Positions 49,232 through 59,924 of a stretch of 64,000 nucleotides of DNA are shown here, in pieces. Each line of letters begins with the position of its first letter. Position 1 is the stretch's first letter. The stretch spans positions 12,033,001 to 12,097,000 of the forward strand of contig CM034126.1 of the NCBI GenBank assembly GCA_019914995.1, in the 5' to 3' direction. Source of the stretch: Acanthochlamys bracteata. Lineage: Eukaryota; Streptophyta; Magnoliopsida; Pandanales; Velloziaceae. A program made the position numbers and the translations under genes. The notes beneath the pieces were generated by a model, which saw only the letters and a list, made by a program, of their open reading frames with translations, was not told the DNA's origin and ran no database searches.

Positions 49232-50613
49232 CTATGGAATTTGGGTAAAATCCAATCTTCTTCTCTTGCTGCATCTTGTCATCAGAGAGTCAAAAGAAGA
49301 CTGTTCAGATGAAGAAGCTAAATTCTTGCTTTGATTGTTATTATTTAGCTTCCCCTGTTTGTGTGACTCCTGAATAACTCTACTATAACAAGAGAACACT
49401 TGCTCCTGATCAATCAAACAACAACCAAAACAGAAAACAATCGTTAATGGTTATTTCATTTCCATTTGTTCCTGTATATTAAGTAAGATTACATCATATA
49501 TTATTCAACTTACAACTTCTGTAGAAATGAAACTCATCTTTCCTTCCACCATCTTCTTTGTCAATCCTGAATCAGAAGCAGCGAGAACTGCTGCTGTAGC
49601 GATCGTCGACGGCCGATAATCAATCAAATTCATACCTACATTTCCATTAATTCATTTTGATCAAACAAATGATCAAACAATCGATCAAGAAAGTATAGAA
49701 CAGACCTTGAATGGTAGAAAGAATGAGTCCAGTTGCTTTGAACAGTATCTGTTTCCTATCATCTTGAGGAAGGAGCTTGGAAACAAAGTGTTTCAAGTAC
49801 GAGAAAGGAGTGATTGAATTCATCCTCCAATCCAATGCGCTCAAAACCATGAACTCCATTCTCCGGATTGTATTGCAATCGAATTGAAGCTCATCTATTT
49901 GGTAATCCATCAATGCTGGTGCTCTGCATTCTTCCATCTTTGCTGCTAGTGATAAACAAGCAATGGCCACCAATTGAACAGCCCAAATTTTCCCTTTCTG
50001 CAAACAACCAATCATCAAAATTTATACAAATAAAATACCAAAGAAGAAAGATAAATATATTTCTGAAAAATAAAACACTCTTTTTCTTACATCAATCATT
50101 CGACAAGCGAAGAATCTGTCGAAGTAAACCACTGCTAGATAAGCGGTCTGTACTGCAAACCCAAAGCAAGATCTCATCTGTTCATCAACAAAGTAAGATG
50201 AATTGTTAACAAAAATTTCATACTAAAACAAGAAAACAAAAGAAGAAACAGAGCATTAGTTAGTAAATTACTTTGAGAATCCATTGAACTGCTTCAGAAC
50301 GGGCGAGCTTCATCCAGTCTTGTTCACCATTAACAGTAGCAGTAGAAGAGAATTGATCACAACCACTAATCAAACTAATCTCCTTCTCAACAAGCATCTC
50401 AATATACTCATTCTCATCATCTTCAGTAGCAAATTCAATATCATCAGTACTATCGTTGTTATTCCACAAGAACAACAACTCCGACGATCTCTTTCTCTTT
50501 CTACTAATACATAACTCATCACCTTCATCGTCTTCGTCTTCGTCAAGACGATTGCCGTCTTCCAAGCAGGTGAGATTAGACAAAGTAACAGAGCACTCGT
50601 TGTTTTCCTCCAT
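49232..50613 (-). CDS. CYCD5: D-type cyclin, CYCD5-like, 338 aa
   Basis: Five exons: 50613-50272, 50177-50091, 49997-49706, 49635-49514 and 49405-49232, in phase throughout. D-type cyclins pair with CDKA and bind the retinoblastoma-related protein to drive G1/S. The RBR-binding LxCxE motif is present near the N-terminus (L14-T-C-L-E18). The cyclin N-fold begins at about residue 95: ARSEAVQWILK, FGFAVQTAYLAVVYFDRFFA, AVQLVAIACLSLAAKMEE (cyclin box core), RRMEFMVLSALDWRMNSITP. The C-fold follows with YRPSTIATAAVLAAS. The C-terminus ends KRRRLDFTQIP, recalling the KRRLSF tail of Arabidopsis CYCD5;1, and the AKMEE..P / ITPF.Y pattern also points to D5 rather than D3. Subgroup assignment is from memory and less sure than the family. 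An acidic stretch (RLDEDEDDEGDE) precedes the cyclin box. Confidence 0.88.
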
Positions 50614-50869
50614 ATATGTGGAGTTTATACATATACACAAAACACAAAGTTAAACTCTTGGTACTCGGTGAAGTTCAGTGGATGTTCTCAGAAGAAGAAG
50701 AAAAGATGAAGAAGAGAAAGGTAAGAAGAAGAAGAAGGCAGGGTCGTTGAGTTCATTTCATCTTCTGTAAACTCACGAGAGTGATGAACAGAGAAGATAT
50801 ACTGGAGAAGAGAGCCAGAAGCGTTATAGTTTTTTTTAGTGTTATTTAATGCATGTTTACTGATCGATA

Positions 50870-51944
50870 TGAACTCATTTTTATAAAAAAAAGTATTCCT
50901 AATTTATTTTAAAATAAATTATAAAAAAATAAATTTTTTTTTTAAATTTTAGTTTAAAAATTAACTTCTAAACTATAAATTTTACTTTCAAATTATTATA
51001 ATAGAAAATAAATGTAAAAATTACTTTTGTTTAAGTCTGTTTTAAATTTTTTAACAAAATAAGTGAATAATAAATTTAACTTTAAGTAAACAAGTCTTTA
51101 ATTTGTTTTTTTTTTTATAAATTGTTTGGAAGTGATTACGCAACGGGGACGGTTGGCCAATGTATGGTACATAATGCGCGCCAGAAGAAGTTGAGGAGTT
51201 TTATTTTTGTTGTTTTCTTTCTGTGAAAGAAGTTTACAATTTTTATTTTTAATTCACAAGGCGTGAGATTGCATTGATGCAAAGAGTCGTTAAACTCATT
51301 TGTTAACAAAAGAATGACAAAATCTCTTCTATATTTAGATAACTACAAACTTCGGAATGCCATTAAACCATTTTGCACTTTCAGACCTTGCATAAAAGAT
51401 ATTCATGAATTTAGACTTTATTTTTTGATAAAAATTAATATATTTCATTGTCATAAATTATATAAATACTTCATTTCTTTTTATCTTTTAAAAGAATTAA
51501 TTTGTTTTGGTAGATTAGATAAGCCTAGTGCATAAATATTCTGGAAAGAGTTAATAAGACCTAGTCCTGAATAAAGTACATCGTGTGTTCATTGTCTAAA
51601 TATATGTTCCTAATGAATACATAGGCTTATTAAAAAAATAAAATCAATAGCAATGCATTTTAATTTTATGTATGTAGTGCAATAAGAGTCAACAGAAATG
51701 TTCTCAAAAGTTATTTCGTTTTTTCTTCTTTTGCAAAATTATTAATAGTGGCACCAATAGAATTGCTTAAATAGCCCACTCAAACTAAAAATTTGATAGT
51801 TTAAACATATTTGATTTATGTTTATTCGCTTGTAGCAGTTTCAAAGTTTAGTCTTATGCTTGTTTGTTTTCTAATTATAAATGCTTGATGTTGTTAAATA
51901 TTGCATTAATAATATATGAGTATCCAATTAATGCCATTGGGTGC
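50870..51944. other. Intergenic above the cyclin gene
   Basis: AT-rich stretch 50870-51115 directly above the cyclin's leader; it does not align well with family A. The 73-codon frame at 51314-51535 is A/T-biased and isolated; I do not call it. Confidence 0.4.
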
Positions 51945-52165
51945 TTTTGGCATTGCTTATCAAAACATAATTTTTTAATTTAAATTTTTAATATATTTTT
52001 TAAATATTTAGAAAAATTAATTTAAACAATTTTAAAAATTATAAAAAATTTATTTAATAAGATTTTTTATTATTTATTTTATTTTTTTAAGATAAAAAAG
52101 TAGAACTTATTTTTAAAAATAAAAATAAAGATATTTTTTATTTTAAAAGTTTTTTTAAATATCTA
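51945..52165. repeat. AT-rich dispersed element, family A, copy 9
   Basis: Starts GGGTGCTTTTGGCATTGCTT, then AATTTAAATTTTTAATATAT and TTATTTAATAAGATTTTTTA blocks in family order. Confidence 0.55.
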
Positions 52166-53084
52166 AATTTTCACTTGACAGTGGATTTTAAAGAAGAAAA
52201 AGTTAAAAGGAGCAGAGACTTTTTCACACAAATTTAATTTGATGATTTATAGTGATAGATTTTAGGGGGTGTTGTTTTATAAAAAGTGATTTTTAAGAAA
52301 GTAATTTTTTAAAAAATAATTTTTTTAAAAATTATAGAAAATAAATGATTTAAAAGTAATTTTTTAATAAAAGTTATTTCTAGCCATAAAAAAGACCACA
52401 TCCTTAATTAACAATTGCATTACATGCGACTAGAATTGAAAACTATACACTACACTATCCGTACAAGTGATTCTCTTCCAAATTTAAGAAAATTTGTTTG
52501 GAAATTTTAAGCAGAACTTACTTTCTCCAAGTTTATTACTTATTTTAACATTTTATGGTCAATTAGTTTAGTCCATCTGGTATCAAACACAATTAATGCG
52601 GTCATTCTATAAAGTGTAATAAAATTTAACAAACGTTAAACACCCATACCTTTGCCACTAACTTGTTAACAGAGCAAGATTGTAGGATCGATGACCAAGT
52701 GGACCTGTGCTGTTTAGTCTTTTAATTAATTAACAGAGAAAAAAAAATTTCATTAAATTTTAGTCATAAGAATCCAAACAAGTCTCTGTAATTGAAAGTT
52801 AATGAGTTTACACAAGATCCCAAAACCAGCTAGCTTTGTCAGTCCTCTCTCTAATTACTATCCATGTAGTTTCATAATAATCAAACTCCTGTACATATAT
52901 CTTTATAGAGAAATTAATTCATTCATATCTATCGAAAACATTTGACTATTAACATTTTCAAGAGGATGGTCTTCTTTTTAATCTTATTTCATATTTCTGT
53001 CATTAGTGGTCCTTATAATATTTCAAGGGTTATGTTAATAAGTATAGAAATGTTCATGCATGCATGAGATCAAATGAAGTCGTT
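52166..53084. other. Intergenic
   Basis: A shorter AT-rich element with GGTGTTGTTTTATAAAAAGT start lies at 52266-52390, similar to the one at 11820-11975. Otherwise nothing. Confidence 0.4.
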
Positions 53085-53255
53085 GTTTGACGTTGCTATA
53101 AAAGTCCTTTTTAATTCTTCATTTAATTCATATTTTTAATAATTTTTTTATAACATTAAAAATTTAAAATATTAAAAATAAGATATATTTTTCTAGATAA
53201 AATAATAATATTTTTAATTTGAAAAATCTATTTTATAAACATTTCTAATCATCTC
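53085..53255. repeat. AT-rich dispersed element, family A, copy 10
   Basis: GTTTGACGTTGCTATAAAAG start and TTTATAAACATTTCTAA end with family-like inner blocks; shortened. Confidence 0.45.
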
Positions 53256-53558
53256 TCAATTTTTTCAAAGAACTGAGAGCAGCATTTAATCTAAAGCTAG
53301 TAGACTAATTGCTCATTGATCAAAACTCATTCATTAGTCTCATGCACTTCAGATTTGTTTTTGTTGTGTGTGGACCTATTAATGGTGATTTCTACTTAAC
53401 AAAATAATCTCCAGTATTAACTCCAATTTGGTTCGAAGTAACTATCTAGTGATGGACTTCAGTTGCTCCAGAATATCTTGTTAAAGACACGCAAAATACC
53501 TACCTCATCCTTATAATGATACTTACTTTATTAAAATTTCAATTTCTAACTTTTACTT

Positions 53559-54074
53559 AGGGATGACAATTTTCAATCCGATCCAAAAATAATCTCAAAA
53601 AATTAAATTCGGATTAAGTCTTAAACCGATTCGGATCAATTTTGATCCAAAATTGACACAATTTTACATGGATCGGATCTGTTTTGATTCAAAATTAGTT
53701 CTTTTAATCTACTTAATTATTTATATAGTATATATTATTTAATAATTAGAAAATAATAGCAATAAATTTGAATTAATTTATATATATATTTCTTAATTTA
53801 TTCAAATTTAACTAATTTTTATTTAATTTATAAATTTTATCAAAATTAATTATTTTCTTTCTAGAAATATCAAATTAATAATTTATATATATTATTATTA
53901 GAAATTAATATTTATAATTTTTATTTATTAAATGAGCTATTAAATAGATTGGTTTAATGTTGATAGTTTTGACCAATATAAATAAATGAGTCGAATTAAA
54001 ATTAAATAATTTTGATCTAATTATTATATAAATCGATCCAAAATTGATCCATATATTCGAATTGCCATGTCTAC
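53559..54074. mobile_element. TIR transposable element, family C, copy 2 (complete, 516 bp)
   Basis: Imperfect inverted ends: AGGGATGACAATTTTCAATC at the left, and at the right, read inward, GTAGACATGGCAATTCGAAT. Sub-terminal regions repeat GATCCAAAATTGA-type words in opposite orientation. The centre is AT-rich and non-coding. Two partial copies are at 42295-42620 and 45392-45635. Confidence 0.7.
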
Positions 54075-54934
54075 ATATACTCCACCTAAGAGTGCAGTAA
54101 AATCTTCCACGAATTAGAGCTATCTTCTACGAAAAAATTTTTTTTTTTTCAGAGAACAGAGAAGCAACCTCAAAACATTACCCCACAAAACCTAAAACCT
54201 TAAGCCATCTATCATGATTCTAGGGAACATTTTTGTAATCCCCAACCACATAGAAGATATTTAATTGCAAAAACATTATATTTTTTGGTAAATTTTAAGT
54301 TTTATTATTTTATATATTTTATTTTCATTGTAAATTTCATTTCAATTTCTACAGTAAAATATATTTCTATTAAAATTTAATTTTAAATTTTATTTCACAT
54401 ATTTTAGTTACTAGTTCGAATTTTATTTCAACTAAATTTTATTTCTCACCAATTTTCACTTTCACAAAATTTAATTTTATAAACTTATTTTTATATAATT
54501 AAAATATTTTCTCTATTAATATATATTTTAAAACGTTTATCTCTTTCTTCTTGTACCAAATCATTGAAGAGAATCCATCTTCTAGTTTTCCATTGGCTAA
54601 ACTTTGTTATTGATAAAGATGGGCCATGCACGGCATATCCTGCAATTGTTTGCCCTAATTCAAGGCTGTTGTGTCTGTTCTGTTCATTCTTTTGTGGACA
54701 AGTATCCCCTTGCTTGCAAATGTGTAACTGTCGCTTATAATCCTGCATTTATTTTTTTTTTTCAAAAAACTAATTTTTGACACGTAATTTTTTAAAATTT
54801 AAATTTAAATATAATTAAGAAAAATTAATTATTATAGTACATAAGAAAAAACACCTCTACTTATTTGAAACTTCCAAAGAGCGAATGAACAAGAAAAAAA
54901 AAACAATCTTTTTTTGCATAATTTTAAACTTCAA
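54075..54934. other. Intergenic with one unassigned open stretch
   Basis: On the minus strand 54748-54550 an acceptor (AAATGCAG) precedes an open stretch reading DYKRQLHICKQGDTCPQ and QTIAGYAVHGPSLSITK. It is more GC-rich than its surroundings and may be an exon remnant; I cannot assign a family. Confidence 0.25.
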
Positions 54935-55486
54935 ACCGAACGTTGAACCGAGATGCCATCCGAATGAATGAATCACAGGTTAACCCGTCGGATCAATAGA
55001 TTGATCTATCTGGTCAAAAATACTAAAGTGTTGACGGCAGCGAGAATTTTTTTATTATTTTTTGTTAAAAAATACAAAAAACTAAACTAATAAAAAACAC
55101 AGAATAGCAAAACAATATTTAAATAATAAATTCCAAAAAATAATCTTATTATTTTTCTATAATTTAACAGAATTAATAATATAAAAATTAAAAAATTATT
55201 AATAATAAATATTTATAAATAAATATTATTATTTTTTGTATTATTATATTTAAATATAAAATTTAAACTATATCTTATTTTTAATATAAGACTACTAATA
55301 ATTAATTTTGTATTAACTATATCACAAATTAAAATTTTATCTGGACGAGCGCATCGATCGGATTGAAGCGGTTTGGAGCAGGTCAATTATACATGCAATT
55401 TTATTGTTAATACGGATCAGTTTACGTTTTCGATCGACGATTTTCGAATCAATCCGAACAGATCGGTCAGATGTTTATAACTATGT
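54935..55486. mobile_element. TIR element, family B, copy 2 (opposite orientation, left end lost)
   Basis: Ends at the right with TTTATAACTATG, the family B terminus. The left part holds TTGACGGCAGCGAGAA, ACTAAAGTGTTGACGG and GACCAGATAG-like words that mirror GCACTACCGTCAACGCTTTA and ACGGTTCAATCCATTGACCC of copy 1. AT-rich, non-coding centre. Confidence 0.7.
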
Positions 55487-55564
55487 TTTTTGGGTTAGCA
55501 TTTTAAAAATGTCAGGAAATAGCCTGCACGAAAAAAAAAACTTTCCTCTGCTTTGTTATAAGAG

Positions 55565-55805
55565 AGCGTTTGCCTGAGGTTTTCAAAAAAAGAATTTTCA
55601 ATTTTTAATTTATATTCAATACATTTTTTATAAATATTTAGTGTTACTTAAAAATTTAAAATATATATTAAAAATTATATATAATAATATTTTTTATTAC
55701 TTATTATTATTATTTTTTTCTGAAATAAAAAATAATAGTTATTTTATTAAAAAAATAATTTTTATTCTAAAAATATTATAATTTAAAAGTATTCCGAAAC
55801 ATTTC
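55565..55805. repeat. AT-rich dispersed element, family A, copy 11
   Basis: Starts GAGCGTTTGCCTGAGGTTTT and ends AAAGTATTCCGAAACATTT; inner blocks TTTTATAAATATTTAGTG and ATATATAATAATATTTTTTA in family order. Confidence 0.55.
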
Positions 55806-57038
55806 CTCAAACCCATCACCTTCATCTATGTCCGTAAAGAGAGGAACGAATAATGATGCTAAACCTACTAGTACTACTACTTCTACTACTGCAGACATAA
55901 CAAAACACAAAATATCAATAACACTTCGCTCCAGTTGCAAGAGAGTCAAACATGTCATTTCAAAGGGTCCATTTTTTCGCCTCTTCTTGAGAATGCGCAA
56001 GATGACTGCCAGCACAAATATCTCTGGCTTTTCTTCCCCAGTATAATGTTTATGCAATCCAAAGCATAACTTGATTATTGAAACTGTTCCGTTTATGTTG
56101 TTATCCAATACAGTCTCCTTAATAACTGATATGATCGCTTATATATGTTTGATGCATAAAATTAGTTGATCCGTTAGCAGCACATAAAGTTTGAACTTTA
56201 TGAACTATGTATATATATATGTAGGGTTGGTAATTTGGTATTGCATCTTTTTGTTTTCAACACTGTATGATCACCAAATGGAATGCCTTTATTGAATTCG
56301 ACAAGTCAAGCTTTGCCTAACAAATGAAAGTTGATAAAGGTGAAGCAGGTCTTGTATGTTATATATACTTGGGTCAAAAGTGACAGTGAGTGCAACTCAC
56401 ACTCCTTATATCCTGCAACTTTTGAGACATCAGCTATTGAACGAGTGGTCCATTTGAGTAGGAACATGCCCAACCAATTTTGGTAATTTTAAAACTTCAC
56501 TCTTTGGTCCATGGGCCAAATAATCGCATCCATTTAAAAAAGTTAAGGCACTTCTATCTTCTTTCAAACACTAACATTAATATTGCAATCTATTTACGCA
56601 GGTTGCGTACATGAATAAAGCGCAATAAGAAACCAATCATCAGTGAGAAAGAAAACCAAGTAGTATGCATAATCAAAAAGAAGAAAATACTTTATAGAGC
56701 TAAGGAAAAGGTAGCTCATAACAACAACTTAAAAAAATCATGTAAATAACTATATGTACATTGAGATCATTGGATTCGAGTCACTGCTCATTATTTTACT
56801 TGATCACTATTTCAGAGGAGAGGGCCTAATGGGACCAACAGAATGTTACATGTGTGTTATTTTAGCCAAAAACGAGTAAAAAATGAACTGCTGATATATA
56901 AGTTCGTATAAATAGTAGTGTTGGAAGAAATATTTTTTTTTGTGCTAATGGAAATAAATTAAAAACAATTTTTTAGTTAAAAAAATGAGTTGAAAAAGAA
57001 AAAAGAACAAACACTACAGTTCATTCACTTTTCACTTA
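55806..57038. other. Intergenic with an ambiguous reading frame
   Basis: Frames are open on both strands at about 55828-56108. The minus-strand one (110 codons) has a hydrophobic stretch VMSAVVEVVVLVGLASLF, the plus-strand one is basic. Neither has splice support or a recognised family, and the minus frame runs into the repeat at 55805. I call no gene. Confidence 0.3.
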
Positions 57039-57813
57039 GAGTCTGTTTGGAAGGAGGAGTAATAAGTAAGAGAAAATAAGAGTAAGATTAAACAAGATAA
57101 AATTATTAGGGTGGAAACGAGAGTAAGAGTAATAATTTAATCTCATCTTGTTTGGATATATCAATAAGATTAATCAAGAGTAAATAATATTCTTGTTTGA
57201 TAACTGAGGAGTAAGTAAGAGTAATTTTTATAAAAAGTCAAAAATATCTTTTTATATTTTTTGTATGTTTTGGTTAAGCAAATATATATTTATATTAAAT
57301 TTTTTTTTTATATATTTTTGTTTTTTTAATAAAAATTCAATAATATTAAAAAGTCAATAATATTCTTATTTTTTTATATATTTAATTATATATTTAAGTA
57401 AATATATAAATTAAAAATATTTAATAAAAAATAAAATTTTATATTAATTATATATTTATAGTAAGTTTTAAATTTGAATTTTAAAAAAAAATTATTAATA
57501 AAAGAATTTATTTTAATTTTTGTAAGTATTTTATGTTAAAAATGAGTTTAAAAGAAGTGGAGTATAAAATGAGTAAATAAAATAAAATGATATGGGTATT
57601 ATGGAAATTTTAGTTGTTAGTAGTATCAATATTAATCTTACTTCAGTTTACACCCCACATTGGGGTGTAACGATTTACAGATTAATGGAAATTAATAGAG
57701 ATAAACTTTAATCCTCATTTATCTTATAAGTTTGTTACCAAATTAGAGTAATGGAGATTAATTAATTCACTTACTTTCTATTAATCTGTAATACTCTCGA
57801 TCCAAACAGAGTG
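57039..57813. mobile_element. MITE with TTA target duplication (PIF/Harbinger-like), 775 bp
   Basis: Ends GAGTCTGTTTGGAAGG at the left and, read inward from the right, CACTCTGTTTGGATCG. Each end is directly flanked by TTA (57036-57038 and 57814-57816), the target duplication of PIF/Harbinger elements. Sub-terminal GAGTAATAAGTAAGAG and TTACTTTCTATTAATCTG blocks are also roughly inverted. No transposase; AT-rich centre. Confidence 0.75.
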
Positions 57814-57816
57814 TTA

Positions 57817-59500
57817 GATCATTTATCAAGCTGTAGTGTAATAAATAAGATTAATAAATATTAATTTTAAAGTATACTTTCTTAAGGAAAACATTTAAGA
57901 AATTAGGAAGAGAAGAAGAAAGTAACACATTATAAAATAATTGAATATTGATTTTACTAAAACATTAATTTCAGTTCACTTTTCATTATATAAAAGAATG
58001 CAAAAATACTTTCAACTTATTTATAGCTTTAAACAAAAATTAAATAACTTATAATAATACTATTTACATGAATTTAATTATAGTAAATTATTCTTTAGTA
58101 CACTTTTACTCTATTAGAGAGCTTCTGTTAACAAGCTCGAAGTGGCATTGGTCTAGACCCTTGGGCCTTGGCTATTCTGGGCCTTACCGGTATAATCACC
58201 AACCATCAACCAATACAGAAACAATTTTCATAGAGGGGAGGGTAAAAAAAAAAAGTTTAAAGATAAAAAGCTTTATTTGCTGTTTTACATTTTGCAAATA
58301 TTGCTTATTTAGATGACTGTAATTTGAAAAAATTTATTAATATAATATGCGTCTTATCGTTCATCACTATAACGATATATGTTTCAATATAAATATCCAT
58401 AAATTAATAAATTAATAACTATAAGACTCAGAATATATTTGAAAATACTTTAAATTTTTTTTATAAAACAAATAATATATAAACTTTTTTAAAAAGTTTT
58501 TTTATAAAGTTTACTATATAATATTTTTAATATTTTAAAGATATTATAAATATTTGTTGAAAAATGTAAATAAAATTAGAATAAAAAAGTTAGAAAATTT
58601 TAGCTGAACATCAACTCAATCTAAAGTAATTAAGCGAGACTAAATTGCCGCAAAATATTACTCAAAGATTTTACGGTAAAAGCAATTGCTAAGAAATAGC
58701 AACAAAACAAATAATGAGCAAAGCTAATTTGCAGGATGATTAGCTTTCTTATAAATGCCAAAATATTTTTTGAAGTTTAGATTGGATGAGAAGCTTTTCA
58801 AACTCCTGGAGGGGTCATTAGGAATTGCTTACAATAAAGTTTTTTTAGAAGAAATTTATTTTAAAATTTAAAATATAATAAAAAAAATATATATATATAT
58901 ATATTTTATATAACATATAATATATATTTTTAACAAAATTTTTATTTTATATATTATATAATATTTATTAATAAATAAGATGCTTATTTAAAATAGAAAG
59001 TAACCTTCGGAAGCACTTGAAGAATCATCAATATGCAAATTAATGTGTTCAAAAAGCTTACAACATATTGACACTCAACCATAGCGTGTGACTAAACCTC
59101 CAACTATTTTTCATCCCAAAGAAATATATCGTAATTTTAGTATGCGTTTTATACTATTTTATAATTCTTTCTCAATCAAAAAATAAATCAGATAAACTCT
59201 TATGTTATTTTTATTAATTTTTATATTAAACTCATTACTATATTTAAAAATTATTTTTAAATCATTCTTTTTAATAAAGTAAACAAATCTTTTTGGTGAT
59301 TATTCTTTCTCAATTGAAAGGATATTCCATGATCGATCAGATCCCTCCCGCAGAATATTCTTTCTAGCATCAAATATTACATTCCACAATCTAACCACAA
59401 AAAAAAAAAGAAAAAAAAAAATGAAAGACTTTTATTTGCCACTAATTATTCAACGCGTCAAAGTTTTATTAAAGTAGATACATAAAGAAAAAGAAACCAA
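57817..59500. other. Intergenic AT-rich region
   Basis: No gene. AT-rich decayed stretches at 58440-58610 and 58840-59000, with a (TA)n run at about 58888-58905. A short GC-richer piece at 58125-58200 (CTTGGGCCTTGGC) is unassigned. Confidence 0.4.
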
Positions 59501-59732
59501 ACTCAAAGAAAGAACTTCACACGCCAACAAACTCTTGTTCCGTTTCTTCTAGGTTTTCACGTTTTCGTTTTCGTTTTCTTTCTTTCTCTAGAATTTCTTA
59601 GATTAGAAAGATTGTTTTTTCTTATGCAAATAAAAGTCGATTCTTCTCCACCGCAGATTTTTTTGATTGTAAGATAGAAGGTGCTGGATCGTTAATCGTT
59701 CCGCCTCCACGGCTGCGCACACCTGTCTTCAC

Positions 59733-59882
59733 ATGGCTGCTCGCTCCTTTCTCTTCAACAAGAACAACACCGTTAACGATCAACAAATCAACAATTCAAC
59801 AGCGATCCATCTCCGTAGTCGTAACACCATTCAAATTTCAGCTGTTTTCTTCCGTAACTGTTCCCGCGCTTGGTTTTTCTAA
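59733..59882 (+). other. Upstream ORF (49 codons) in the leader of the IFRD-like gene
   Basis: Starts MAARSFLFNKNNTVNDQQ and stops (TAA at 59880) 42 bases before the main ATG at 59925. It is the first long frame of the leader, within a C/T-rich 5' untranslated region. A uORF this long usually lowers translation of the main frame. Whether its peptide matters is unknown. Confidence 0.5.
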
Positions 59883-59924
59883 CGCCTCAATTTCGTCGAC
59901 CGCTTTCTTCTCCGTCGACTCGAC

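Noticed and set aside
55828-56046. Basic 72-codon frame, considered as a DVL/ROT-type peptide
   Set aside because: The C-terminal motif of that family is absent and the opposite strand is equally open.
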